Source of the DNA: Bradyrhizobium sp. JYMT SZCCT0180
GTDB lineage: Bacteria > Pseudomonadota > Alphaproteobacteria > Rhizobiales > Xanthobacteraceae
Assembly: GCF_018130165.1 (NCBI RefSeq)
Contig: NZ_JAFCLZ010000008.1
Location: 124,001-188,000 of the forward strand
Direction of reading: 5' to 3'
DNA: 64,000 nt
The notes under the pieces were generated by a model. That model ran no database searches. It saw nothing but the letters and a program-made list of their open reading frames with translations, and had not been told where the DNA came from. The position numbers were made by a program, and so were the translations under genes. Of this stretch, positions 15,926-24,354 are shown in pieces. Position 1 is the stretch's first letter. Each line of letters opens with the position of its first letter.

Positions 15926-17859
15926 CAGACCTCCGCCTGGTAGATGATGGCGAGTTCGCGCGCGAACTTCTTCTCGATCATGGCGCGGCGGACCTTTTGC
16001 GTGGCGGTCAGTTCGCCGTCGTCGTGGTCGAGTTCCTTTTCGAGGATCGCAAAGCGGCGGATGTTCTCGACGCGGGCAAAACGCTTGTTGGTCTCGCCCA
16101 CGATGCGCTCGACCAGATCGTGGACCTCGGTCAATTGCGACAGCGATTTGTAGTTGGTGTAGGGCAGCGCCTTGTCGCGGGCCCAGCGGCCGACATTGTC
16201 GAAATCGACCTGGATGATGGCGCCGAGATATTTCCTGGCCTCGCCGACCACGATCGCTTCCTTGATGAACTCGGAGTCCTTCAGCGCATTCTCGATTTCG
16301 GAGGGCGCGATGTTCTTGCCGCCGGCGGTGATGATGATCGCCTTCTTGCGGTCGACCACGGTGATCTCGCCATTGTCCATGATTTCGACGATGTCGCCGG
16401 TGCGCAGCCAGCCCGTGGCATCGAGCGTCGCGGCGGACGCCTTTTCGTCGAGGAAATAGCCTTTGAACACGCCGGGATTGCGCAGCAGGATCTCGCCGTC
16501 GACGTCGAGCTTCCATTCGGTATGAAGTAAGGGGAGACCGCAACCGCCGAGCCGGTGATGGCTGCCGGTCTGGATGAACGCAACGCCGCCGCTTTCGGTC
16601 AGGCCGTACCCTTGCGACACCGGGCGGCCGACGATGTCGAAGAAGCGCAGCGTCTCCGGCGAAATCGACGCGCCGGCGCAGAGGCGATGACGGCTGCGGG
16701 AAAAGCCGAGATGACGCTGGATGTTGCGGAACAGCAGGACGTAGAGCAGCGCGTAGCCGAGGTGGTCGAACCAATTTGAGGTCCCGGCCTGCCGGCGATC
16801 CGACAGCTTGCGGCCCCAGACCATACAGGCTTTGACGAAGCGCTGGCGTAACTGGCCGCTCTCGCCGAGCCGGAACAGGAAGCCCTGCTGCAGCTTTTCG
16901 TAGATGCGGGGAACACCGACGAAGAAGGTCGGCGCGATCTCGCGGATGTTGAGCGCGACGGTATCGATCGATTCGGCAAAGCTGACGGCGCCGCCGAGCA
17001 CCAGATGCGTCACCTCGCCATAGCAACGCTCGGCGACATGACACAGCGGCAAATAGCTCACCGCCTCGAACGGCTTGTCTGCTATCCCGACCGCCTCGGC
17101 GTAGATGTAGGCGGCATAGACCAGATTGCGATGCGTCAGCATCGCCCCCTTGGGTGGGCCTGTGGTGCCCGACGTATAGACCAGGATCGAGACGTCGTCG
17201 GGGGAGGCCTGCGAAATCAGCCGGTCGAGCGTCGCGTTGGCTTCGGGGTTTTCCAGCGCATAGGCCCGGCCGCGCTGACACAGCGTGTCGAACGACATCA
17301 GCTGCGATTGCCGGTACTGCCGAAGGCCCTTCATGTCGATGCAAACGACGGCCTCGAGCGCCGGCAGGCCACCATTGTTGGCCAGCGCGTCCAGCACCTT
17401 GTCGGTCTGCTCCTGGTCGCCTGAGATGACCACCCGCGCGCCGGAGTGGCGCACGATATATTGCAGCTCGACCCAGGGATTGGTCGGGTAGATGCCGACC
17501 GCGACCGCACCGATCATCTGGACGCCGAGATCGGCGTAAAACCATTCCGGCGTGTTCTCGCCGGCGATGGCGACGCGGTCGCCAGGCTTGAGGCCAAGGG
17601 CAAGGAGTCCGAGGGCCACCGAACGCGCCGTCTCGTAATAATGGCTCCAGGAATAGGGATTCCAGATGCCATATTCCTTCTCGCGCAGCGCGAGCGCGTC
17701 GCCGTGCATCGCGGCGCGCTGGCGCAGCAATTGCGGAATGGTGATCGCGGCGGTTTTCAGGGCAGTCCGCAGCGATCCGGCATCGTGTGCGGACAACGCG
17801 CGCGCCGGATTTGATGGCGTTGCGGCATGTTCGGTTCGCAGGCGTTCGATCACCGACAT
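15925..17859 (-). CDS. AMP-dependent long-chain acyl-CoA synthetase-like ligase
   Basis: 644-residue ANL-family enzyme that activates a carboxylic acid to its CoA thioester through an acyl-adenylate. Landmarks: the P-loop YTSGTTGPPKGAMLTHRN near residue 230, the YGLTESGG A5 motif, the TGDIVEIMDNGEITVVDRKK hinge, and the catalytic Lys in the C-terminal lobe. Length is typical of the ACSL/FadD15-like branch. It lies between LivG and LivH and overlaps both (TGATG at each end), an arrangement that couples uptake to CoA activation. The ATG at 17859 is preferred to a GTG one codon upstream because of that overlap. Substrate unknown; a cyclic or aromatic acid fits the context. Confidence 0.88.
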   Translation of the reverse strand: MSVIERLRTEHAATPSNPARALSAHDAGSLRTALKTAAITIPQLLRQRAAMHGDALALREKEYGIWNPYSWSHYYETARSVALGLLALGLKPGDRVAIAGENTPEWFYADLGVQMIGAVAVGIYPTNPWVELQYIVRHSGARVVISGDQEQTDKVLDALANNGGLPALEAVVCIDMKGLRQYRQSQLMSFDTLCQRGRAYALENPEANATLDRLISQASPDDVSILVYTSGTTGPPKGAMLTHRNLVYAAYIYAEAVGIADKPFEAVSYLPLCHVAERCYGEVTHLVLGGAVSFAESIDTVALNIREIAPTFFVGVPRIYEKLQQGFLFRLGESGQLRQRFVKACMVWGRKLSDRRQAGTSNWFDHLGYALLYVLLFRNIQRHLGFSRSRHRLCAGASISPETLRFFDIVGRPVSQGYGLTESGGVAFIQTGSHHRLGGCGLPLLHTEWKLDVDGEILLRNPGVFKGYFLDEKASAATLDATGWLRTGDIVEIMDNGEITVVDRKKAIIITAGGKNIAPSEIENALKDSEFIKEAIVVGEARKYLGAIIQVDFDNVGRWARDKALPYTNYKSLSQLTEVHDLVERIVGETNKRFARVENIRRFAILEKELDHDDGELTATQKVRRAMIEKKFARELAIIYQAEV

Positions 17860-18662
17860 CACGCGTGTACCCCGGCTGCGGCTTCCGCGCGGTGGCCGCC
17901 GAGATAGGCTTCCGTGACGGCCGGATCGCGCCGCACTTCGGCGGGCGTGCCTTCCGCGATCTTGCGGCCGAAATTCAGGACATGAACGCGGTCGGAGATG
18001 TCCATCACGATCCGCATCTCGTGTTCGATCATCAACACGGTGATGCCAAGCTGGTCGCGGATATCGAGCACGAAGCGGGCGATATCCTCGGTCTCTTCCT
18101 GGTTCATGCCCGAGACCATTTCATCGAGCAGCAGCAGTTTCGGCTCGCAAGCGAGCGCCCGCGCCAGTTCGACCCGCTTCTGCTGGCCGTAGGACAGCGT
18201 GCCGACGACGGCGTCGCGGATGTGTTCGATCTCGAGGAATTCGACAATGTGCTCGACGCGCTGGCGGGCCTCGATCTCCTCGCGGCGGGTGCGGCCGAAG
18301 AAGATCACGGCATCGAGCACGTTGGAGCGCAGATGGGTGTGCCGGCCGGTCAGGATATTCTCGACCACGGTGCCGTGCTTGAACAGCGCCAGGTTCTGAA
18401 AGGTCCGCCCGATGCCGATCGCGGCGAAGCGCGAGGGCGAGACGGTCGCAAGGTCGACGCCGCCAAACAGGATGCGGCCGCCGCTTGGCCGCAGCACGCC
18501 GGAGATCATGTTGAACAGCGTGGTCTTGCCGGCGCCGTTCGGGCCGATCACGCTGCAGATTTCACCCGACGTCACGGTAAGGCTGACATCGGCGACGGCC
18601 TTGAGGCCGCCCAAACTCTTGCTGAGGTTCTGAACGCTGAGCAGGGTGGTCACGACAGCCAC
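17859..18662 (-). CDS. livG: Liv-type ABC importer ATPase (LivG-like)
   Basis: 267-residue cytoplasmic ATPase that powers the importer. Walker A is GPNGAGKT near residue 40, the signature is LSYGQQKRVELARAL, Walker B is LLLLDE, and the switch His is in VLMIEHEM. The C-terminal extension DRVHVLNFGRKIAEGTPAEVRRD is the LivG type. It overlaps the LivF gene by 13 bases and the ligase start by TGATG. Confidence 0.92.
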   Translation of the reverse strand: MAVVTTLLSVQNLSKSLGGLKAVADVSLTVTSGEICSVIGPNGAGKTTLFNMISGVLRPSGGRILFGGVDLATVSPSRFAAIGIGRTFQNLALFKHGTVVENILTGRHTHLRSNVLDAVIFFGRTRREEIEARQRVEHIVEFLEIEHIRDAVVGTLSYGQQKRVELARALACEPKLLLLDEMVSGMNQEETEDIARFVLDIRDQLGITVLMIEHEMRIVMDISDRVHVLNFGRKIAEGTPAEVRRDPAVTEAYLGGHRAEAAAGVHA

Positions 18663-19504
18663 CTCTTGCGCCGCTTGTAGTGCTTGACGTCGCGCAGGCT
18701 CTTGCGCCCCGAATTGGAGACACCGAGATAGAATTCCTGCACGTCCTCGTTCGAGGCCAGCTTCTGCGCGGTGCCGTCGAGCACGACGCGCCCGGTTTCC
18801 AGGATGTAGGCGTAGTCGGCGATATCGAGCGCACGCTGCGCGTTCTGTTCGACCAGCAACACCGTCATCTTCATCTCGTCACGCAGTTTTGCGATCACCT
18901 CGTAGATGCGGTCGATGATGAGGGGCGCGAGACCCAGCGACGGTTCGTCGAGCGCCAGCAGCACCGGATCGGTCATCAGGGCGCGGCCGATGGCGAGCAT
19001 CTGCTGCTCGCCGCCGGACATGTAGCCGGCGATCTGGTCGCGCCGCTCGAACAGGCGCGGAAACAGCGCGAATACTTTTTCGCGGCGCTCGCGGGCTTCG
19101 GCTGCGGTCTTGGTGTAGCCGCCCATCTGCAGATTTTCGTCGATGGTCAGTGCCGGAAACACGCGGCGGCCTTCCGGAACCTGAACGATGCCGCGCCGGA
19201 CCAGTTCATCAGGGGCGAGGCGATGGATTTCCTCGTGGCGGAAGCGGATCGAGCCGTTCTCGATCACGCCTTCCTCGGTGTAGAGAATGCCGGACATCGC
19301 CTTCAATAGCGTCGACTTGCCGGCGCCGTTGGAGCCGAGCAGGGCGACGATGCCGCCTTCAGGCACGGCAATGCTGACGTCGCGGATCGCCTCTATCGCG
19401 TTGTCATAGACGATGCGGATGTTGCGGAATTCGAGCAGGCATGCCGGATCCGGTGCGGTGTGAGCGCCGCCGATATTGGCCTGCGTTGGGATCGTTGTCG
19501 GCAT
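18650..19504 (-). CDS. livF: Liv-type ABC importer ATPase (LivF-like)
   Basis: 284-residue second ATPase of the importer. Walker A is GSNGAGKST near residue 57, VQVPEGRRVFPALTIDENL is the LivF-specific stretch, the signature is MSGGEQQMLAIGRAL, and Walker B LLALDEPSLGLAP follows. The ATG at 19504 (MPTTIPTQANIG) is chosen; an upstream in-frame start would place 44 unnatural Arg-rich residues before it. A C-terminal tail rich in Lys/Arg (SLRDVKHYKRRKRWLS) is a little unusual. It starts two bases after the stop of the FAD enzyme. Confidence 0.9.
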   Translation of the reverse strand: MPTTIPTQANIGGAHTAPDPACLLEFRNIRIVYDNAIEAIRDVSIAVPEGGIVALLGSNGAGKSTLLKAMSGILYTEEGVIENGSIRFRHEEIHRLAPDELVRRGIVQVPEGRRVFPALTIDENLQMGGYTKTAAEARERREKVFALFPRLFERRDQIAGYMSGGEQQMLAIGRALMTDPVLLALDEPSLGLAPLIIDRIYEVIAKLRDEMKMTVLLVEQNAQRALDIADYAYILETGRVVLDGTAQKLASNEDVQEFYLGVSNSGRKSLRDVKHYKRRKRWLS

Positions 19505-19506
19505 CT

Positions 19507-20820
19507 TCAGGCCCGGCTCGGCTGCGGCATGCGCGGCCGCTGCGCCAGGATGGCGTCGGTGACGATCTTTGCGGTTTCGGCGCAAGCCTGGGTGCCGCCA
19601 TTGCCGTATTGCTTGACCGCGTCGCCGACGCACCACAGGCCCTTGATACCCGTCTCACGCGGCAAATCGTAACCGGCGCAACTGCGCTGGGCCGGCCAGT
19701 CGTCGCGCATCACCCGGGTCGACAGGATTCTGGCTTGTGCAAAGTTCGGGAATTGTTCGCGCAGATCCGTCAGCGCCAGTTCGACCTCGGTGTCGGAGTC
19801 GAAATCGCCGAGCGCCGGGATCGGCACGGCGTAGGCGACATAGAGATGCCAGCCTGATGGCGCCAGTTCGGGGCAGGTCGCGGTGAGGTTGGCCATGTTG
19901 CAGAGCCGCCGCGTCTTGCCGAAGGTCACGATGCCGGGATGGGAAATCAGTGGCTCGCGGCTGGCGATATTGATGACGATGTTGGCGGCGGGCTTGAGGC
20001 CGGTGCGCACTTGCTCGACGTAGCCGGGCGGGAAGGCGGCTTCGCCCGCGAGTACGACGGTGGTCTTGGGGCCGGCATTGCTGATGACGAGATCAGTGTC
20101 GATCCGCACCCTCTGGCCGTCGCGAACGACGGTGACGCCGTCGACGCGACCATCGGTGGTGTGAATCTGCACCGCCGGGGTCGACGACCAGATGTCGCCA
20201 TTGCGTTTAATCGCGGTTGCGAGCGCGTTCCAGACGCCGATCGTACCTTGCGGGCAAAATCCGAAACGCTTGAAGGCGCCCTTGCTGGTGAAATAGGTCA
20301 GGAAGGCGCGAGCCGGCAGTTCATTGGCGTTGCAGGCGAAGATCGCGGCGCAGAGATTGCGGAAGATCGCGTGCACCGAGGCATTGCTGGTGTAGCTTTT
20401 GAGCCAGTCCTCGGTCGATTGCCGCCCATCGGGGAGGTTGCCGGAGCGGGCGTCGGCGAATTTCTCCAGGATGCGCGAAGCCTGCTTGGTCAGTTGCCCC
20501 AGCAGCAGCGACCAGCCGCCGCGGCCGACATCGATCAGCTTGCCGTCGATGAAAAAGGAGCTGGCGGGCTCGGGCGTGCGGATATCGAGCGGCGCGCCGA
20601 CGGTATTGAAAGTCTCTTCGAAGACCCCGCCGAGTTCGATCGCGATGGCGCCGATATTGACCGTAAAACCGTCGATCTGTTCGGTCGAGGCGCGCCCGCC
20701 GATCCGCTCCTTGTCGTCAACGACGAGGGTATGGAGCCCGGCATGGGACAGGCGAGCCGCGGCGCAAAGCCCGCCGGCTCCGGCCCCGATCACGACAGCA
20801 TCCGCACGAACGACCGTCAT
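19507..20820 (-). CDS. FAD-dependent oxidoreductase, phytoene-desaturase-like
   Basis: 437-residue flavoprotein of the amine oxidase/phytoene desaturase superfamily. The FAD dinucleotide motif is VVIGAGAGGLCAAARL at residues 9-24, followed by the DDKERIGGRAST signature, and a C-terminal GLWCVGDAVKQYGNGGTQACAETA closes the FAD site. The ATG at 20820 has GGGAGG just upstream. It is the first gene of the seven-gene Liv/ligase operon. Its promoter shares an operator with the Rieske operon. The reaction is unknown; desaturation or oxidation of the imported compound before or after CoA activation is plausible. Confidence 0.85.
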   Translation of the reverse strand: MTVVRADAVVIGAGAGGLCAAARLSHAGLHTLVVDDKERIGGRASTEQIDGFTVNIGAIAIELGGVFEETFNTVGAPLDIRTPEPASSFFIDGKLIDVGRGGWSLLLGQLTKQASRILEKFADARSGNLPDGRQSTEDWLKSYTSNASVHAIFRNLCAAIFACNANELPARAFLTYFTSKGAFKRFGFCPQGTIGVWNALATAIKRNGDIWSSTPAVQIHTTDGRVDGVTVVRDGQRVRIDTDLVISNAGPKTTVVLAGEAAFPPGYVEQVRTGLKPAANIVINIASREPLISHPGIVTFGKTRRLCNMANLTATCPELAPSGWHLYVAYAVPIPALGDFDSDTEVELALTDLREQFPNFAQARILSTRVMRDDWPAQRSCAGYDLPRETGIKGLWCVGDAVKQYGNGGTQACAETAKIVTDAILAQRPRMPQPSRA

Positions 20821-20874
20821 TCCACCTCCCAAAGCGCGATGCCCGGTTGATCCGGGCTGTCCTGGATTTGGGTC

Positions 20875-20908
20875 ATTCTATTATAATCCGACTGGCCGTT
20901 CAAATAAT
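20875..20908 (-). promoter_or_regulatory. Promoter and shared operator of the FAD/Liv operon
   Basis: On the minus strand: TTGAAC (20898-20903), 17-base spacer, TAGAAT (20875-20880). The 26-bp block 20883-20908 matches 7097-7122 (reverse orientation) at 25 of 26 positions. The two promoters therefore share both architecture and operator. A perfect TATAAT also occurs on the plus strand at 20882-20887, so the same site might cover a TetR-gene promoter, though its -35 box is poor. Confidence 0.72.
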
Positions 20909-21064
20909 TTTTTGCAATAAGAGGGATGTGGTCGATCGGCCGCAGGCCCGTACAGGACCGGCGGGCCGGCCGAAGCTTCGAGAAAGTAAAAAAAGGGCTG
21001 CTGAATCAGCTAAGCATGCCCTTGGGAATACGAGCTAAAGCTGAATGGAAGCGGGCAATATCCG

Positions 21065-21700
21065 ATGGCGCGAACACGCTCTGAAAATTACGACGGCATC
21101 CATCTCGGCATATTGACCAATGCCGCCCGGCTGTTTTCGGCGCAGGGCTATATGCGCGCCTCGATCGCCGACCTTGCGGACGCCTGCAAACTGTCGCGCG
21201 GCGCGCTCTATCATTATTTCGACTCCAAGGAAGCGATCCTGTTCGCAATCCTGGACGCCCATATACGGGAAATGATCGAGCACGTCGAAACGGCCGTTGC
21301 GGCCGGCGGCCCGACCCTGACGCAGTTTCAAAACGTCATTCGCGCCGTCGTCGAGGTCAATGCCAAATCGCCATACGAGCAGCGCGTACTGATTCATGAC
21401 CTGTCGTTTCTGAGCGTGGATGAGCAGAAGATCATCAAGGATCTCGAGCGGCAGCTGGTCGATATCGTCACCGATCTTCTGCTCAGGCTCGATGCCGAGG
21501 GGCGGGTCGTCAAGCGCACCAAGAAGATCTACACGATGATCCTGTTCGGCATCATCAACTTCACCTACACCTGGTACGACCCCAAGGGCGCGATCGGTCC
21601 GCAGGAATTTGCGGATATGGCCGTCGAGTTGTTCTTGCATGGGTTCGCGCCGGGAGGGGCTGGGAAGGCCGTCACGACGAACCGGCAAGAGAAAGCTTAG
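21065..21700 (+). CDS. TetR family transcriptional repressor
   Basis: 211-residue regulator. The N-terminal helix-turn-helix is clear: ILTNAARLFSAQGYMRASIA, then DLADACKLSRGALYHYFDSKEAIL (residues about 35-60). The C-terminal helical domain would bind a CoA ester or the free acid. It is divergent from the FAD/Liv operon, and the operator in between is repeated in front of the Rieske operon, so it is the probable repressor of both. TetR proteins beside CoA-ligase/Liv operons often respond to acyl-CoA, which would suit this pathway. Confidence 0.87.
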   Translation: MARTRSENYDGIHLGILTNAARLFSAQGYMRASIADLADACKLSRGALYHYFDSKEAILFAILDAHIREMIEHVETAVAAGGPTLTQFQNVIRAVVEVNAKSPYEQRVLIHDLSFLSVDEQKIIKDLERQLVDIVTDLLLRLDAEGRVVKRTKKIYTMILFGIINFTYTWYDPKGAIGPQEFADMAVELFLHGFAPGGAGKAVTTNRQEKA

Positions 21701-21864
21701 CTTTCTTGAAATCTGGGCATCGGAGATCCGGGACAGGAAGTGAAGACGCCCTGATCAATCATCGAAGCCGCTTGGGGTGGACCATCTGCTTCGCGACAGT
21801 TGGCATTCGATGGGGTGCAAGCTAGAAGTTGATCAGGCACCGCCATCATGCACGGAGAGGCGAG

Positions 21865-22170
21865 ATGTTGACCATCACCGCGATTATCCGGGTCAAGCAG
21901 GGCTGCGAGGCCGCCATGCTTGAGGCGCTGCTCGACGTTGTCAGTAGTGTGCGAGCAAATGAGCCGGCGACGATCGGGTACCATGTGTCGCAAGATGCAA
22001 CGGATCCGTGTGTGTTCACGACCTATGAGCGCTACCTGGATCGACCGGCGATGGACCGGCACAACAATTCCGATGCCGTCGTGCGCTTCTTCGGCATCGC
22101 CAAGCCCATGATCGACGGCGACGTGACGCTCGTGACCGGTACGGAACGTTCCGCCAAATCCAGCGACTGA
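21865..22170 (+). CDS. Antibiotic-biosynthesis-monooxygenase (ABM) family protein
   Basis: 101-residue small ferredoxin-like alpha+beta protein of the ABM fold (PF03992). LTITAIIRVKQGCEAAMLEAL is the first strand and helix; YERYLDRPAMDRHNNSDAV is the conserved central part. Family members are cofactor-free monooxygenases or heme/quinol-handling proteins, mostly of unknown role. GGAGAGG lies before the ATG at 21865. It follows the TetR gene by 164 bases and is convergent with the AmiR gene; which system it belongs to is unclear. Confidence 0.75.
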   Translation: MLTITAIIRVKQGCEAAMLEALLDVVSSVRANEPATIGYHVSQDATDPCVFTTYERYLDRPAMDRHNNSDAVVRFFGIAKPMIDGDVTLVTGTERSAKSSD

Positions 22171-22175
22171 TGAAC

Positions 22176-22763
22176 CTATCCGGTCGCGCGGGGTAAGCTG
22201 CCGTTTGCCGCGATCTCGGCGGACATCTGCTCGATTGTCTTGCGCTGCTCCATGGCGGCCCGCCGGATCAGCGCAAAAGCGGCGGGTTCGGCGACGGCGT
22301 GCGAATGCATCACCTGAAGCACGGCAGCGAGTACGACTCGACGCGAGCGAAGGCGCTCTTCCAGCTTGACGACTTGCTGCTTCAGCTCGTTGGTGCGTTC
22401 GGCCCGTTCGAACGCCAAGACCAGCGCGGCGTAGATGCCCGCGGACCGCAGCGGTTTGACGAGAAACGACGCCGGGTCGAGTTCCAGCACCAGTTTCAGC
22501 CGGCTTGGCGTCTCCGTGCCCAGCAGGGCGATGACGGGGCATCGTCCGGGCAAGGCCCGTTGCGCGGGCGAGGCGAGCGGCAGGAATTCATCGTCGATCA
22601 GCGCCACGTCCGGGCGGCATTCGAGGGCGTCACCCGTTTCCCATGTGAAGATGTCGATACCCAGGCGTTCGAACTGTCGCCTGACGATCGACAGGTCACG
22701 TTCGTCCTTGACGGCGACCAGCGCTCTGCGCCCGCGGAGGGAGAATGAAGAAGGCTTGCTCAT
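22176..22763 (-). CDS. amiR: AmiR-like ANTAR-domain antitermination regulator
   Basis: 195-residue RNA-binding regulator. Residues about 10-120 are a receiver-like domain (VALIDDEFLPLA), then a coiled coil (ERTNELKQQVVKLEERLRSR), then an ANTAR domain (residues about 137-190: VVLAAVLQVMHSHAVAEPAAF, IRRAAMEQRKTIEQMSAEIA). In P. aeruginosa AmiR binds the leader RNA of the amidase operon and prevents termination; AmiC holds it inactive when no amide is present. Here its gene overlaps the AmiC-like gene as ATGA, so they are made together. The target is probably the leader at 24086-24354. Confidence 0.87.
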   Translation of the reverse strand: MSKPSSFSLRGRRALVAVKDERDLSIVRRQFERLGIDIFTWETGDALECRPDVALIDDEFLPLASPAQRALPGRCPVIALLGTETPSRLKLVLELDPASFLVKPLRSAGIYAALVLAFERAERTNELKQQVVKLEERLRSRRVVLAAVLQVMHSHAVAEPAAFALIRRAAMEQRKTIEQMSAEIAANGSLPRATG

Positions 22764-23935
22764 TTGACCACCCGCAAGTGAGGCGCAATCGGCGAAGCTT
22801 CGGCCCTTGATGTTTCGCGAGCAGGTCCGGCGGCGACATCGAGCTGCGTCAAATAGGGATCCGGCTTGACCGGCGCATCTGCTTCCCAGAAGAGATCAAA
22901 CTGTCCTTGCGCGTTGGAGACGGCCAACCGCGGCGTAAGGACGCAATGGTTGTTGTCACCGTCGATCCAGACCGGCCCTTGCGGTGAGTTATAACGATAG
23001 CCTGCGGCCGCACGCCGGACTTCACCGATGCTGGAGGTGCCAGCCCGACTGAGCGCGCGCGCCAGCAGGTAGACCGCGACATAGGCGGATTGCCCGTCGA
23101 CGGAGGGGCTGCTTGTTTCACCGTAGCGCGCTTTCCAGCGCTGGACGAAAGCCCGGTTCTCGGGCAGTTGGATGCTCTCGAAATAGGCTGATGAGGTGAT
23201 GCACCCGGCAGATGCCGGTCCAACGATCTTGAGTTCCGGTTCGCAAAGGCTGCAGCTCAGCATCGGAATTTCGAGGCGGGCAGCCGTGGTGGCGGCGTGA
23301 AACGCGCGTATGAAATCATAGCTCGAACTGCCGACTAACGTATTGAAGACGACGGGCGGCTTGCGGCGCACAATTTCATCGACGATGTGCTCGACCGCGC
23401 CTTCGCCCAGTTCGAGCAACCGTTCCGCAAGAATACTTCCCTGTGCTGCCGTCACTAGTTCGCGCGTGACGCGATTGGTCTCCCATGTCCAGACATAGTT
23501 GGATCCGACGCAGAAAACCTGCCGCGATATGTTGTCGAGCATGTACCGCACAAGCGGCAGGACGTTGTGGTTGGGGGACGCCCCGACATAGATGACATTG
23601 TCGGAACACTCGAACCCTTCATAACGCGCGGGATACCAGAGCAGGCGATCTGTGCGTTCGACGATCGGCAGCACCTGCTTGCGCGACGCCGACGTATAGC
23701 AGCCGATGATGTGCTCGACGCCGGTGTTGCGTATCAAGTCGTCACAAACTGTGTGATACTCAGAAATGACGCCGCGGGGATCGCGGACATGTGCCGTGAG
23801 CGAGAAATCGAAATCGGGGTGATTGTTGATCTCGTCGACCGCCATCAGGGCGCTCTTGAGGATCTCGCGCCCCATGGCGTGGTAGGGCCCGGACTGCGAA
23901 CATATGATGCCAACTGGAACCGATGGCTTGGTCAT
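22760..23935 (-). CDS. amiC: AmiC-like amide-sensing binding protein
   Basis: 391-residue type I periplasmic-binding-fold protein without a signal peptide, as expected for cytoplasmic AmiC. It begins MTKPSVPVGIICSQSGPYHAMGREI, and has the AmiC-like segments GVEHIIGCYTSASRKQVLPI, LLWYPARYEGFECSDNVIYVGA and YVWTWETNR. AmiC binds short amides and then releases AmiR. The start at 23935 is used because the fold begins there and upstream codons add an atypical tail. It is divergent from the amidase operon and overlaps the AmiR-like gene by four bases. Confidence 0.88.
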   Translation of the reverse strand: MTKPSVPVGIICSQSGPYHAMGREILKSALMAVDEINNHPDFDFSLTAHVRDPRGVISEYHTVCDDLIRNTGVEHIIGCYTSASRKQVLPIVERTDRLLWYPARYEGFECSDNVIYVGASPNHNVLPLVRYMLDNISRQVFCVGSNYVWTWETNRVTRELVTAAQGSILAERLLELGEGAVEHIVDEIVRRKPPVVFNTLVGSSSYDFIRAFHAATTAARLEIPMLSCSLCEPELKIVGPASAGCITSSAYFESIQLPENRAFVQRWKARYGETSSPSVDGQSAYVAVYLLARALSRAGTSSIGEVRRAAAGYRYNSPQGPVWIDGDNNHCVLTPRLAVSNAQGQFDLFWEADAPVKPDPYLTQLDVAAGPARETSRAEASPIAPHLRVVK

Positions 23936-24049
23936 TGATGACTTTCGACGGAGCGACGCCTTGAGGAAGTTATCATCGCCGATGTCAGTGCGGGAAGTCT
24001 TGCTTATTTGCTGCGCATGAGGCCTGCGAAATTTGTGCATCCTCGCTCG

Positions 24050-24079
24050 TTGACAATGTACAGGGCAGGAACTTAGACT
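24050..24079 (+). promoter_or_regulatory. Promoter of the amide operon
   Basis: TTGACA (24050-24055) and TAGACT (24074-24079) with an 18-base spacer. The -35 is a perfect consensus. Transcription would start near 24086 and give a leader of about 270 nucleotides before the amidase ATG at 24355. It is in the gap shared with the divergent AmiC/AmiR operon. Confidence 0.55.
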
Positions 24080-24117
24080 TTCTTCCACAGGGCTTCCTGT
24101 CGAACCTTGCTTGCTTC

Positions 24118-24141
24118 GATCGGGCCGATGACGTCCCGATC
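24118..24141 (+). promoter_or_regulatory. Leader hairpin upstream of the amide-operon terminator
   Basis: GATCGGG (24118-24124) pairs perfectly with CCCGATC (24135-24141) across a 10-base loop. It lies in the proposed leader RNA before the terminator, where an AmiR target would be expected. The canonical ANTAR hexaloop (A at 1, G at 4) is not clearly present, so the binding role is not established. Confidence 0.35.
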
Positions 24142-24202
24142 CCTGCTTTCGGTGCTCCGTTCGATCCAGGGTCCATGCGATAGATCATAGCCGCGGCATC
24201 AG

Positions 24203-24249
24203 AGCCATTCGTCACCTCATTCTGAGGGGCGGGTGGCTTTTTTTCTTTT
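24203..24249 (+). terminator. Intrinsic terminator inside the amide-operon leader
   Basis: CCTCA-TTC-TGAGG forms a perfect inner hairpin (24215-24227), enclosed by AGCCA (24203-24207) and TGGCT (24234-24238), and is followed by TTTTTTTCTTTT. It lies between the promoter and the first gene, 106 bases before the ATG. TCAGA (24199-24203) can instead pair with TCTGA (24221-24225), which would break the terminator. This matches the leader of the P. aeruginosa amidase operon in plan. Confidence 0.75.
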
Positions 24250-24354
24250 GCCGCAAGGGAAGTTGGCGATGCATGCGTGTCGTCAAGCCGGTGACGCTTG
24301 CGCGGTAATCGGGCCGTGGATGCGCGGGACACGACGGGTGGGGGACGACAGGCC

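Noticed and set aside
15053..17545. A single 830-codon minus-strand frame
   Set aside because: Only the last 290 codons are LivH (start 15925). The upper part is an alternative frame of the acyl-CoA ligase with very Arg-rich translation.
24118..24238. Canonical tandem ANTAR hexaloop hairpins in the leader RNA
   Set aside because: A 7-bp hairpin and the terminator hairpin exist, but neither shows the A1/G4 hexaloop clearly. Only the weaker claim of leader termination is kept.
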